DNA of 64,000 nt from Bacteroidia bacterium (lineage in GTDB: Bacteria; Bacteroidota; Bacteroidia; J057). The notes beneath the pieces were generated by a model, which had not been told where the DNA came from, did not search any database, and worked only from the letters and a program-made list of their open reading frames with translations. A program made the position numbers and the translations under genes. The stretch is taken from assembly GCA_041391665.1 (NCBI GenBank), contig JAWKNO010000001.1, forward strand, positions 1,612,001 through 1,676,000, read 5' to 3'. This document shows, piece after piece, positions 17,501 to 25,111 of this stretch (positions are counted from its first letter, which is position 1; every line of letters starts with the position of its first letter).

Positions 17501-19954
17501 ATCATCATCTTTGGGACATGGAGCAGGTATGGCGTACTGTACGGCATTTGCCCTTCGGCCTTTCAGCCCTTGTGGGCCGGTCGCTCTTACCGATATCCAG
17601 TTGTCAGCCTGAACAAAATTTCCCGTGAGGGTGATGCTATTAGTGGCGGTAGAAGCTACGGAGTCCATGTATTTATCTCCGAGCAGAAATACATCATATC
17701 CCGTCGCCCCTGTTACGGGCGCCCATGTGATGAAAAATGAATCGGGACAGGCGGCGCTTACCTGAATATTTTGAGGAACACCGGAGATTGTGAAAGGATA
17801 TTCGCTTTGCCCGGAGACCGTACCTCTGTTGATCTTTACAAGTGCCTGTCCTGTTACTGTATTGGGCACATTCCAGCTGTACATCCGGCTGTTGCCCGGA
17901 ATATTGCCGGCAATGTTTGTCCAGGTAATACCACCATTGGTGGAGTAGCTGATAGCAAAAGTACCAGCATCGCCGTAGGCGTCCCAGTGAATCCGCCGGG
18001 TTTCTCCCGGCACGAAACCTTCGCCACCAGCGGGATACACTACTGTAATTTCTTCAGGGGTAAATTCATATACCACATAATATTTTTGAGGTCCTACGGG
18101 AACAGCCGTGCCGTTGACCTGCAAGGTATAAGCGCCTGCCGCCGGGTCTGTGAGTCTCACCTGCTCAACGTTGTTGAGATTGTCGATACCGGGGACAGCC
18201 GGCTGGTTGAGCGTATTTACATTCGGTGCAGCGTTGAGCACAAGCGGGAGAAAGGTCGTATTCGCCTGATCTTTCACTTTCATATCGAGATTGTTGACAA
18301 GCGCGACAGCCACACTGGGGGAGGATTCTTTGTCAAGCCAATACACCATGATCCTCGCTTCTTTGGTTCCGGCGGGAATATTGATGGTATGCGTATTGGA
18401 ATCGCCCTGAGAGATTACATCGCTGAAGTATCGGTTTTCTTCTAATGTTTTGACTGCCCGGAGTCCGTTGACGATTCCCCATCCATACTGGAAGTCGGGA
18501 CCGGGAACGCCGATTTCGTTGGCAGTATTGAGCATAATGGCTTTGATGAGCGGAGACTCCGGATAGGCGTTTCCATTGAGTGCTCGATAGGCCTGATACA
18601 ATTGTGCGACTACACCTGCCGTGCTGGGAGATGCGGCAGAAGTTCCGCCTCCGGGTGAATAACCATTGTTGGGATCAGTAGAAATCTGACCCTGGCCGTG
18701 GGCAGCGATGTCGGGTTTGATCCGGCCATCATAAGCCGGTCCGCGGCTGCTGCTGTTTTCAAGCGCAGCGTCAGCATACAGATTGGCGACGGCTATGACA
18801 TTTTTCCCCTGTTTGTGGCCGCCGGTGATATTTCCCCATTGGCTACCTGCGCCATAGCCACAGTTGTTATTGTTGCTATTTCCTGCCGAAAAAACATGAA
18901 GGAGATTGGGGTTGTCGTAAATCTGTTTGTCCACCCGCTGGGTAACGGTGGTGTAGCCGGTATTGCAGCCATCGGAATAGGAAGAATTGGTGATCATGAC
19001 ACTGTCATTCTGATGGAGCGGCAGGGTATTGTCAGTGAAGGAAGCATCGTAGTCTAGCACATAAATATGCGCACCCGGGGCTGCGCCACGTGTAGTGGGA
19101 TCGATATTTCCCGCTCCGGCAAATACACCGGCAACCATATCACCATGTGTGCCTGCAAGCGGTGCTGCTGCATTGATTTGAGTCGTACGGTTTTGGAAGT
19201 CTATATGCGGCCCGATTTCTCCGTCGTCTCTGACAAGGACATTGATGCCTTCGCCATTGTAATGCCTGCCCAGTGGGTGATCTGAGTCGAGGTTCGCCGC
19301 CCGGTGGAGTGAGCGTCCGCCGTCATCTTCCGGTTCTCCCGGAGGACTTGTCGGCTCCACGTAAGCCACCTGTGGCAGGTTGGGCAGATCGTACATTCTG
19401 TCAATGGGCAGTTGTATAAATAAAACCGGCTCATCTTCCAGACTTCTCAGAATGGTCGCCTGCAAGCCGCGAACAGCAGCTTCTACCTGACTTGCCGGAA
19501 TGCCGGGATAATACTGAAGATACAGTTCGATCCGGTCGCCGCGAACCGCCCACCAGGGCAGACTTTCATTAAAAAGGCGGGGATCGATTTTTTCGATAGA
19601 AGCAGGCGCTACGATGCTGCGTATGCCCATCGTTCGGAGAGAGGATCGGTTTAGGCCTGCGGGAATAGCTGCCAGCCAGGTATTGTGGGGGAGATAGTCA
19701 TAGAGGCGGATGCCGGTATTTTCCATTCGTTTTTTCGCCTCATTTCCCGGGATTTCATAAAACTGAATATAGCGGTAATAGAAGCCATTCAGCTTATGAT
19801 TTTGGTCATCGGGGTTGGAAATGAATTTTTCCAGATTTTCGGGGAAAACCACGGTTCCTGATTTAAAAAGGACCTCGGGTGTTGATTTTTGACCGAAGAG
19901 AAAGGAAAACCCAAAGATCAAAAAAAGGAAAAGTAGCGTAGCGTTACGAGACAT
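14567..19954 (-). CDS. Giant S8 subtilisin-like protease with PKD repeats and T9SS sorting domain
   Basis: 1795 residues. Signal peptide to about residue 22. A pro-region precedes an S8 domain with Asp243 (DDG), His270 (GTHGDMVAG), Asn359 (SAGN) and Ser439 (GGGTSAASP), all the expected catalytic residues. Downstream are a P/proprotein-like beta region, a fibronectin-III-like segment (SAACPDSFFITWAPV), two lectin/MAM-like beta-sandwich regions (ENFESQPNCG and ENFQSGVFPPVGW), and five PKD domains with WDFGDG or WQFP-type cores. The last 85 residues (ISVYPNPGNGIFDIRFED onward) are a type A sorting domain. It is expected to be a secreted or surface-bound protein-degrading enzyme. Ends 54 bases from the TlpA-like gene. 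Confidence 0.9.
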   Translation of the reverse strand: MSRNATLLFLFLIFGFSFLFGQKSTPEVLFKSGTVVFPENLEKFISNPDDQNHKLNGFYYRYIQFYEIPGNEAKKRMENTGIRLYDYLPHNTWLAAIPAGLNRSSLRTMGIRSIVAPASIEKIDPRLFNESLPWWAVRGDRIELYLQYYPGIPASQVEAAVRGLQATILRSLEDEPVLFIQLPIDRMYDLPNLPQVAYVEPTSPPGEPEDDGGRSLHRAANLDSDHPLGRHYNGEGINVLVRDDGEIGPHIDFQNRTTQINAAAPLAGTHGDMVAGVFAGAGNIDPTTRGAAPGAHIYVLDYDASFTDNTLPLHQNDSVMITNSSYSDGCNTGYTTVTQRVDKQIYDNPNLLHVFSAGNSNNNNCGYGAGSQWGNITGGHKQGKNVIAVANLYADAALENSSSRGPAYDGRIKPDIAAHGQGQISTDPNNGYSPGGGTSAASPSTAGVVAQLYQAYRALNGNAYPESPLIKAIMLNTANEIGVPGPDFQYGWGIVNGLRAVKTLEENRYFSDVISQGDSNTHTINIPAGTKEARIMVYWLDKESSPSVAVALVNNLDMKVKDQANTTFLPLVLNAAPNVNTLNQPAVPGIDNLNNVEQVRLTDPAAGAYTLQVNGTAVPVGPQKYYVVYEFTPEEITVVYPAGGEGFVPGETRRIHWDAYGDAGTFAISYSTNGGITWTNIAGNIPGNSRMYSWNVPNTVTGQALVKINRGTVSGQSEYPFTISGVPQNIQVSAACPDSFFITWAPVTGATGYDVFLLGDKYMDSVASTATNSITLTGNFVQADNWISVRATGPQGLKGRRANAVQYAIPAPCPKDDDLALVNFAYPGLPVLSECFGDTTYISVNIQNAGTNPQTGFSVSYQVGNSPVVTETFTGTILPGAAGIYTFTQPELFGTNLSYSISAWITLAGDQDPGNNQANTSFSVVPSAVLSVPFIENFESQPNCGTGNDCGLTVCTLSNNWLNITNGAGDDIDWRVDNGGTPSNGTGPTIDHNPGNASGKYLYTEASACSNNTAGLVSPCIDLTGTPNPVLRFWYHMLGADMGELHVDIFDGNNLYTDVIPPVTGDQGNSWKEGQVSLAGFGPLVQVRFRGITGDGFTSDIAIDDISVTNIALPPVAEFTSDKQSVCPGNIVTFTDLTTLGATSWQWSFSPATITFVNNTDSSSKDPQVIFAQPGTYQVSLTATNFYGSDTLIKTAYIVASSGALLSVTENFQSGVFPPVGWDLNNPDNSTTWTLISVPGSTGATTQAAFIDNYNYNAAGSEDDLTSFPVDLTAAGSPMLTFDVAYAQFSNSFADELKIIVSTDCGESFNSVAYSKAGLVLATAGSQTSSWAPANASSWRKDSVDLSAYVGNSVVVRFTNRTGYGNNLYIDNINIEELGGVSPQASFTVPAGPFCVGVPVSFSQNSVGTSLQYNWQFPVDASLQSSTAPGPVSTTFSTPGLKTITLIVSNSLGTDTLSQVIQVIDQPVAAFVYSVTGVNAVSFTSGATSWDNLFWDLGDGTTQTDTTITHEYLANGNYLVTLVASGVCGTDTFTQTVSITGITPPDAAFTASQTEICQGDTVIFTDNSTGIGLSGYSWDFGTDAFPASATTSGPHQVIYATGGQKDISLTVSNAEGNDMEIFQIQVDSLPVAAFSYNYFGGFQTFAFTNQSLAGNSYVWDFGDGTISQDIHPFHTYITNGVYDIQLITENECGSDTLTQTIDINNVSIGDLTGEAGISVYPNPGNGIFDIRFEDNWTQKVEISLWDVKGKEIFRADYHMESPVYRVDVIGISKGTYLLKIQSEDRFVVKKVVIDE

Positions 19955-20018
19955 GTAATAAAATTTTGGGGAATGAATACTGCTGTACTATATGTGCTGA
20001 AAGATGAATTTCCCTATC

Positions 20019-20918
20019 TTACTCAAATAATCGATGGAAAATTTGTTGGAAAAATGCCTTGATTTTTTGCCAGAAAGAAAGCGAACCGGACATTTCCAGC
20101 GTGTCAACACCTGCCTTGCGGAATCGGTTGCGATAAGGATTGGTGGGCGAAAATCTTCCTTCAACAAGTCGGGTGATTTCCGGCATTTTTTTCATGGCAG
20201 ACTGGTAGCCTTCTTCGAATATCTGGTCTGCTTTTTTGAGGTCAAAAAAACCATAATTGCCGACTGGTGGTTCGATCACTGCGTCGCACAACAGCAGCCG
20301 GGGCCTGACATTGTTCCACATGACCAGATCGAGGGTGCGATAGCCTATATCAATGAGGCTTTCCAGACTTTCCGCTGGGCCGACCGGGCATACATTCACC
20401 CCAATGATTTTATCGCAAAATTTTTCGAGCGGCTCTACGGGGAGGTTGTTGAGTACCCCTCCGTCTGCGTAGAGATGTTCTCCGATTTTTCTGCTTTTAA
20501 ACAGAATCGGAATAGAAGTCGAAGTAACCACCACATTGAATAGCGGGCCTTCGCCAACTATTTCTGATTTGCCAGTGGTGAGATTCGTAATAGACACAAA
20601 CATGCGCTTTTTCAGCGCGGCAAAATCATCGGTTTCGATATATTCCCCCAGCAACTCGTCTACATAGGAATTATCGATCAGCCCCATAGAGGGCAGGGTA
20701 GGCTTAAAGAGCCGTGTGAGGGAGGAGTTTTTAAAAATATCCAGTATTTCCTGCGGGGAATAACCAGCGGCATACAGCGTACCGACCAATGCTCCGGCGC
20801 TGGCACCGGAAAGATAATCAGGCGAGATATTGTTTTCTTCGAGTGCCTGAAGGACGCCAATGTGGGCGATACCTCTGGTACCGCCCCCTGACAGACATAT
20901 TCCTATGGATTGACTCAT
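20019..20918 (-). CDS. Patatin-like phospholipase
   Basis: 299 residues, cytoplasmic or peripheral. Has the whole patatin signature: GGGTRG oxyanion loop (residues 11-16), GASAG elbow with catalytic Ser40, and Asp152 in DGGVLNNLP completing the Ser-Asp dyad. Related to RssA and other bacterial patatins that hydrolyse acyl-esters of membrane lipids. A basic helical C-terminus (FWQKIKAFFQQIFHRLF) could bind membranes. The upstream gene for a long-chain acyl-CoA ligase is 6 bases away, suggesting a release-and-activation pair in fatty-acid recycling. Confidence 0.9.
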   Translation of the reverse strand: MSQSIGICLSGGGTRGIAHIGVLQALEENNISPDYLSGASAGALVGTLYAAGYSPQEILDIFKNSSLTRLFKPTLPSMGLIDNSYVDELLGEYIETDDFAALKKRMFVSITNLTTGKSEIVGEGPLFNVVVTSTSIPILFKSRKIGEHLYADGGVLNNLPVEPLEKFCDKIIGVNVCPVGPAESLESLIDIGYRTLDLVMWNNVRPRLLLCDAVIEPPVGNYGFFDLKKADQIFEEGYQSAMKKMPEITRLVEGRFSPTNPYRNRFRKAGVDTLEMSGSLSFWQKIKAFFQQIFHRLFE

Positions 20919-20924
20919 TGAGGA

Positions 20925-22610
20925 TTATTTCCAATGTACTCCTCTTCCGCCTTCATACCATTTTTCGTAGTGGGCTTCGTATTTATCATCTACTGCGCCA
21001 CGTTTGATTTTCAATGATGGGGTAAGGATACCGTTGTCGGTTGTCCATTCGCCCTGAACCACCACCGCGTTTTGGAGTTTTTCGTGGTGTTCGAGTTGGG
21101 GATTCACCTCAGCGAGCGTTTCTTTTATGCTGGCAGCAATTTCTTCCCGGTCTTTTGCCCTTCCTTTTTCAGACAAGACGACCAGGGCAATCGGCTGCGG
21201 GATATTGGAACCGACGACACAAACCTGCTCGATATATTCGTTTTTGGAAAGCAGCATTTCAATCGGGTTGGGTGCTACGTATTTTGCTTTGGAAGTTTTA
21301 AATATATCTTTCACCCTTCCGGTAATGCGCACATACCCGTCGGGATCAACTACGCCTTTATCACCGGTGTGGAGAAATCCATCGCGAATCGTTTCGGCTG
21401 TTTTTTCGGGTTCCAGATAATACTCAGTCATGTTTGCAAGGCTTTTCACGCAGATTTCGCCCTCTTCCGTGATTTTCATTTCGAGGTTGGGCATAGGTTT
21501 TCCTACCGTTCCAAAGCGGTATTGACCGGGGAGGTTTGCATGAGAGTAGGCTGCATTTTCGGTCATTCCATACACTTCAAATATGGTGATCCCCAGGTTT
21601 TGATACCATTCAAGATGGGCCCGCGGCATAGGAGCTGCACCGGTCAGACACACGCGGGCGTTGCTAAGGCCGAGTGCTTCGCGTATTTTTTTGCGGATGA
21701 CGTTATTGATAATAGGTATAGCAAGCAGCAGGTTGAGTTTTGACTGGGAAAATTTGGCCAGTACCCCGCTTTGGAATTTGGCCCAGATACGCGGTACACC
21801 GAGGAAAACTGTCGGGCTACCTTTGACCAGATCGTCTTTGAAGGTTTCGAGCGAATGGGCAAAATTGACTGAACCACCGCAGCGAAGCGTTCCCATGGTG
21901 ATGAGCATTCGTTCGGCAATATGGGACATAGGCAGATAGGAGAAAAATTTATCTGCTTTGGTAAGGCTGAAAATATCATTAAAAGCCTCGATGGCAAATA
22001 CAGGCGAGATAAAGTTGAGGACCACCCCTTTGGGCGTACCGGTGGTACCGGAAGTATAGATGATGGTCATCATTTCATTGAGGTCGCGGGTAGGGTTGGC
22101 GGCCATTGGTGCATGATTGCTGGTATAATCTGCCCAGGTTGGATAGTTTTCCATTCCCGGGAGGGTGTCATAGATGCCAAAGCTGATACACTCCACGCCA
22201 TCGATGATGCCCTTTTTCATTTCTTTCCAGTCGTGAGCGTCGAGTTTGCCTACAAAAAGGAGTTGCGCTTCACTATGTTTAAGGATATAAGAGACCGTGC
22301 CTGCATTGACATTGGGGTAAATGGGCACCGAGATATGCCCGCTCATCATGATGGCGAGATCAGCCATGATCCAGTGCGCGCAGTTTTTGGACAGGATGGC
22401 AATGCGGCTGCCAGGTTCAAGGCCACGGGCTTCAATGGCGGCAGCCATTTTTCGAACTTCCGTTGCCACTTGCCCCCAGGTCCAGGTAACGTATTCAGAG
22501 CCAAGCGGCTGGGTCAAATAGACTTTGTCGGGCTGAGATTTTTCCCAGCCATATAACAATTCAAGCGGAGTTTTGAGATTAGTTTTTGTGAGCGTCGCCA
22601 TAGTAGTCAT
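20925..22610 (-). CDS. AMP-dependent long-chain acyl-CoA ligase
   Basis: About 561 residues with the adenylate-forming enzyme motifs in order: phosphate-binding loop YTSGTTGTPKG, the A5-type YGMTENAA, TGDKGVVDPDGYVRI for ATP binding, then the hinge and lysine region (RVKDIFKTSKAKYVAP). FadD15-type length and sequence. It activates fatty acids to acyl-CoA via acyl-AMP. ATG at 22610 is used (MTTMATL); an in-frame TTG at 22631 is the alternative. Probably co-transcribed with the patatin gene 6 bases downstream. Confidence 0.9.
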   Translation of the reverse strand: MTTMATLTKTNLKTPLELLYGWEKSQPDKVYLTQPLGSEYVTWTWGQVATEVRKMAAAIEARGLEPGSRIAILSKNCAHWIMADLAIMMSGHISVPIYPNVNAGTVSYILKHSEAQLLFVGKLDAHDWKEMKKGIIDGVECISFGIYDTLPGMENYPTWADYTSNHAPMAANPTRDLNEMMTIIYTSGTTGTPKGVVLNFISPVFAIEAFNDIFSLTKADKFFSYLPMSHIAERMLITMGTLRCGGSVNFAHSLETFKDDLVKGSPTVFLGVPRIWAKFQSGVLAKFSQSKLNLLLAIPIINNVIRKKIREALGLSNARVCLTGAAPMPRAHLEWYQNLGITIFEVYGMTENAAYSHANLPGQYRFGTVGKPMPNLEMKITEEGEICVKSLANMTEYYLEPEKTAETIRDGFLHTGDKGVVDPDGYVRITGRVKDIFKTSKAKYVAPNPIEMLLSKNEYIEQVCVVGSNIPQPIALVVLSEKGRAKDREEIAASIKETLAEVNPQLEHHEKLQNAVVVQGEWTTDNGILTPSLKIKRGAVDDKYEAHYEKWYEGGRGVHWK

Positions 22611-22701
22611 TTGTAAGTTAATAGGGATCAAAATAGGGAATTATCACTGGTTTACAAAATAACATAACTACAGGCAGAAATGTTTGGGAGGAGGCAGGTT
22701 G

Positions 22702-22746
22702 GCATTATACACGATTTCCGACGGTCGTTTTGACGTGCGGGTTTAG
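22702..22746 (+). pseudogene. Orphan 3' tail of a DGRFDV-type lipoprotein gene
   Basis: These 45 bases translate to ALYTISDGRFDVRV and a TAG stop. The DGRFDVRV ending matches the conserved C-terminus of the lipoproteins at 23832, 46975 and 48399, yet no upstream reading frame of that family remains. It is a relic of another copy. The bases just after (CGTTCCCTTTTTGG) resemble those after the stop of the gene at 46975. Confidence 0.6.
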
Positions 22747-22840
22747 CGTTCCCTTTTTGGTTTTCTTATAAAGCCTTCACTTAGCCCAAGGGTAAGTGCA
22801 AAATCGCACTATACGATCTTCATGTTTATTTATCTCAGGA

Positions 22841-23257
22841 TTATTTCCCTTTTATTGTTTCGACAAAATCGGCAAACCTAAGAACTTTTGTTCCATGATA
22901 AGGGTTCAGAACTAGTAAATCTTCATCACCGGTGACGAGAAACTGCGCTTTCAATTCCGTACTTGCTGCAAGGAGATAATTATCGTTGGGATCGCGAGCG
23001 TCGGATACCTTTGTTTGGGGACGATAAAGGGTCGTAAACTGAAAAATCAGGTCTTTCGTAGCTTCTACTCGCTCACTTTTCAGATACTTTTGAAGCTTAG
23101 GACGCTCAACAACATTGAGAAACTCCTTAACAGTATCTGTGCAGGTTATAATCTCAATCTCCGGGTTGAGCAAAATATTCTCCAACTGATTGAGATTTTT
23201 TCCAATAGCAAATGAAACCCAGATATTAGTATCAAGGATTGCCCGGGCTTTATTCAT
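22841..23257 (-). CDS. PIN-domain toxin (putative ribonuclease)
   Basis: 138 residues. The PIN core is present: Asp8 in ILDTNIWVS, an acidic residue in DTVKEFLNV, Asp pairs in SDARDPNDNYLLA and the final Asp in LVTGDEDLL, which together would bind the metal for RNA cleavage. Length and the DARDPNDN block fit the single-domain toxin family with TIGR00305-type sequence. The start overlaps the upstream antitoxin gene by 8 bases, the usual arrangement of a type II toxin-antitoxin pair. Sits in a gene graveyard between repeats. Confidence 0.85.
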   Translation of the reverse strand: MNKARAILDTNIWVSFAIGKNLNQLENILLNPEIEIITCTDTVKEFLNVVERPKLQKYLKSERVEATKDLIFQFTTLYRPQTKVSDARDPNDNYLLAASTELKAQFLVTGDEDLLVLNPYHGTKVLRFADFVETIKGK

Positions 23258-23453
23258 TTCCCTGACGGTATGCCTTTATTTCAGCCATAACTTCGTCCTC
23301 AGTAACCGGGACATCCAGGGGGGCATTGTTTTGATATTCGCGGATTATCTGCTTGGGGCTTAAAACCTCCGCAATTCCCAGCATAGAAATAAGTTTCAGA
23401 AAAAAATCCTTCTGATCGGGTTTTACACGTAAGGTGATAACGGTATCTGACAT
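23250..23453 (-). CDS. Antitoxin partner of PIN toxin
   Basis: 67 residues from ATG at 23453 (an in-frame GTG at 23459 adds two). A strand-rich N-terminus (TVITLRVKPDQKDFFLKLISM) is followed by an acidic C-terminal tail (VTEDEVMAEIKAYRQGNE) that would wrap the toxin. Overlaps the toxin start by 8 bases. The family is not recognised with certainty; position and size make an antitoxin the best reading. Autoregulation by the pair is usual but no clear operator was found. Confidence 0.7.
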   Translation of the reverse strand: MSDTVITLRVKPDQKDFFLKLISMLGIAEVLSPKQIIREYQNNAPLDVPVTEDEVMAEIKAYRQGNE

Positions 23454-23530
23454 ATCCACTCTTTTCCCTAAATATACGCAAATCTCAACCCTAAAGCATA
23501 AAAAACGAAATTTTTGTTGTGAACAAAAAT

Positions 23531-23584
23531 GATTCCACCGACATTATTCGTATTACCGACGGTCGTTTTGACGTGCGGGTTTGA
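23531..23584 (+). pseudogene. Orphan 3' tail of a DGRFDV-type lipoprotein gene
   Basis: Translates to DSTDIIRITDGRFDVRV and stop, almost the same as the end of the lipoprotein at 46975 (DSTDTVRITDGRFDVRF). The rest of the gene is missing. Second relic of this family within 900 bases, lying 250 bases upstream of cassette A. Confidence 0.65.
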
Positions 23585-23610
23585 CCCTGTCCGGTTTTTT
23601 TAACGTACAG

Positions 23611-23715
23611 GGCTTAACCACAAAGAGATTACTTAGTGTCCTTTGTGCCTTCTTCGTGTACTTTGTGTTTCAATACGAGGCTTAGCCACAAAGGTCTCAC
23701 AAAGGGCACGAAGGG
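23611..23715. repeat. CCACAAAG/CTTTGTG foldback repeat
   Basis: Two copies of a GCTTA(A/G)CCACAAAG segment (near 23612 and 23680) face CTTTGTG(C/T) segments (23641, 23661), so the transcript could fold back. Such CACAAAG-type intergenic repeats are widespread in Bacteroidota. It lies between an orphan gene tail and cassette A and may be the remains of a mobile repeat. Confidence 0.45.
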
Positions 23716-23779
23716 GTTTTTTAAAAATAATCGTTCAATAATCATTTTCTGTTATATCCAAATATTTTATTAAATCCCC

Positions 23780-23806
23780 TTGACAATTTACTCCCCTGTG
23801 TATATT
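23780..23806 (+). promoter_or_regulatory. Cassette promoter A
   Basis: TTGACA at 23780-23785 and TATATT at 23801-23806 with a 15-base spacer holding CTCCCC, then GTCC. The TATATTGT part also resembles the Bacteroidota -7 element TAnnTTTG. The same block occurs upstream of the three lipoproteins at 45955, 46975 and 48399. Here the C tract is short and interrupted by T. Confidence 0.65.
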
Positions 23807-23831
23807 GTCCTTCGTATAACCAATACCCGCC

Positions 23832-24350
23832 ATGAAAGTGATTTTTCTTTTTTTTCCGTTTTTGTTCCTCACCGCCTGCGAGCGTGAGGCCCCGCAGCCC
23901 CCTGATCCGCTGGATCTGCTGCCTCCTGCCACACAGACGGGTGAAAATACCCTTGGCTTCCTGCTCGATGGAGAGCCTTGGCTGCCTAACCGGATTTTTC
24001 AGGGGGATTATCGGAAGAGTGATGGAAGGTTTAATATTCAAACACGAAACGAAAAATACGATGAGAATGGAAATCCTATTGGAAGCACATTCTCTATTGG
24101 CTCAATTAATACTTCATTATTGAACGAAGGTGATTATCAAATAACTGAGTACGGTAATCTTTCTGCGGGAATTTATTTTTTAGTGGGGTGCTATTATGTT
24201 TCCTTTTCTGATGAGCCGGGACTGCTTGATATTACTCGACTGGATACTTTTGTACGAATTATATCGGGTACTTTTCACTGTAAAGTTATTAGCGAAGATT
24301 GTACCGATACTTTAAATATTACCCACGGACGTTTCGACGTTTCTTTCTGA
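23832..24350 (+). CDS. Cassette A lipoprotein (DGRFDV/HGRFDV family)
   Basis: 172 residues, lipobox with Cys16 (FLFLTACE). N-terminal mature region is nearly identical to the lipoprotein at 48399 (EREAPQPPDPLDLLPPATQT and following residues through the QGDYRKSDGRFNI stretch). From about residue 72 the two differ widely, then agree again at the C-terminus (SEDCTDTL, THGRFDVSF). Beta-rich, no catalytic motif; the ending GTFxxKxxS...DTLxITHGRFDV resembles Bacteroidota lipoproteins annotated as DUF6252, but that is by memory only. Function unknown; probably at the cell surface or periplasm. Followed 35 bases later by the collapsed mini-gene in the same order as cassette D. Confidence 0.8.
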   Translation: MKVIFLFFPFLFLTACEREAPQPPDPLDLLPPATQTGENTLGFLLDGEPWLPNRIFQGDYRKSDGRFNIQTRNEKYDENGNPIGSTFSIGSINTSLLNEGDYQITEYGNLSAGIYFLVGCYYVSFSDEPGLLDITRLDTFVRIISGTFHCKVISEDCTDTLNITHGRFDVSF

Positions 24351-24385
24351 TTCTTGAATTTCTTCCTTTAACATAACTCATCACC

Positions 24386-24547
24386 ATGCGAAATCTCATG
24401 ATTCTCGCCGTACTTTTTGTGCTGGCGCCGGGACAACTACGTTCTCAAATCACCACCTACCATGACACCCTCCCCGCCGGGATGTATCTCGTACGGGTTT
24501 TTACCGGTGAGCAGATGCGTACATTTAAGCTGGTGATTGTGCGGTGA
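24386..24547 (+). pseudogene. Collapsed mini-gene: signal peptide fused to end of T9SS sorting domain
   Basis: A 53-residue frame. Residues 1-30 (MRNLMILAVLFVLAPGQLRS onward) are the signal peptide and first residues of the 1576-residue protein at 48950; residues 31-53 (AGMYLVRVFTG to KLVIVR) are the final part of its sorting domain. Everything between is missing. The junction falls at CTCCCCG(C/A)CGG, a short match present at both ends in the intact gene (near 49033 and 53612), so about 4.6 kb was deleted relative to that copy, in frame. It could be translated but would have no functional domain, so it is called a remnant. Confidence 0.7.
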
Positions 24548-24567
24548 AAAGCTGTAAATGACAAAAT

Positions 24568-24606
24568 AAAGAGGCTGTTTCAGAAATGATACTGCCTCTT
24601 TTTTCT
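24568..24606 (+). terminator. Rho-independent terminator of cassette A
   Basis: AAAGAGGC pairs with GCCTCTTT across an 18-base loop, followed by a T run. Lies just after the mini-gene. Confidence 0.65.
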
Positions 24607-24635
24607 TTCCCGCAAATTTTTTTCTTCCCCCCAAC

Positions 24636-24685
24636 TTGCATTTACGAATCTTTTCGTATATACTTGTATTACGAATTTATTCGTA
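24636..24685 (+). promoter_or_regulatory. blaI promoter with two perfect repressor operators
   Basis: Two inverted repeats of the form TACGAA-N4-TTCGTA at 24643-24658 and 24670-24685, centres 27 bp apart. The first lies in the 17-base spacer of a promoter with TTGCAT (24636-24641) and TATACT (24659-24664). BlaI/MecI-type repressors bind such dyads, so the next gene's product is expected to repress its own operon here. Confidence 0.75.
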
Positions 24686-24725
24686 GTTTGGGTGGTGGCC
24701 ACACCCGCAACCAAAAAATAAACCA

Positions 24726-25109
24726 ATGACAAAACCCACTAATGGCGAACTCGAAATCCTCCGCATCCTCTGGGACCACGGACCTTCGACTGTTCGTTTT
24801 ATCAATGATCAGTTGAGTACAGACAAAGAGGTTGGCTATACCACCACGCTCAAACTCATGCAGATCATGTTTGAAAAAGGCCTGCTGGAACGCAGCAGGG
24901 ACGGGAAGACGCATATTTATCACGCTTTGGTCTCCGAAGAAGATACACAGCGTCAGTTACTTGACCGGTTTCTCGACACGGCTTTTCAAGGTTCGGCCAT
25001 GAAACTCGTGATGCAGGCCCTGGGCAACCACAGCACAACTTCTGAAGAACTGGATGAAATCCGCAGGTTTCTCGATGACCTGGAAAACAATCAAAAGAAA
25101 GGAGTATAA
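24726..25109 (+). CDS. BlaI/MecI/CopY family repressor
   Basis: 127 residues. A winged-helix N-terminus (LTNGELEILRILWDHGPSTV and VGYTTTLKLMQIMFEKGLLER) and a helical dimerisation tail (STTSEELDEIRRFLDDLENN) match BlaI/MecI. These repressors are cut by a partner M56 protease when a signal is sensed; that protease is the next gene, 2 bases downstream. Two TACGAA/TTCGTA dyads sit in the promoter. Confidence 0.9.
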   Translation: MTKPTNGELEILRILWDHGPSTVRFINDQLSTDKEVGYTTTLKLMQIMFEKGLLERSRDGKTHIYHALVSEEDTQRQLLDRFLDTAFQGSAMKLVMQALGNHSTTSEELDEIRRFLDDLENNQKKGV

Positions 25110-25111
25110 TC

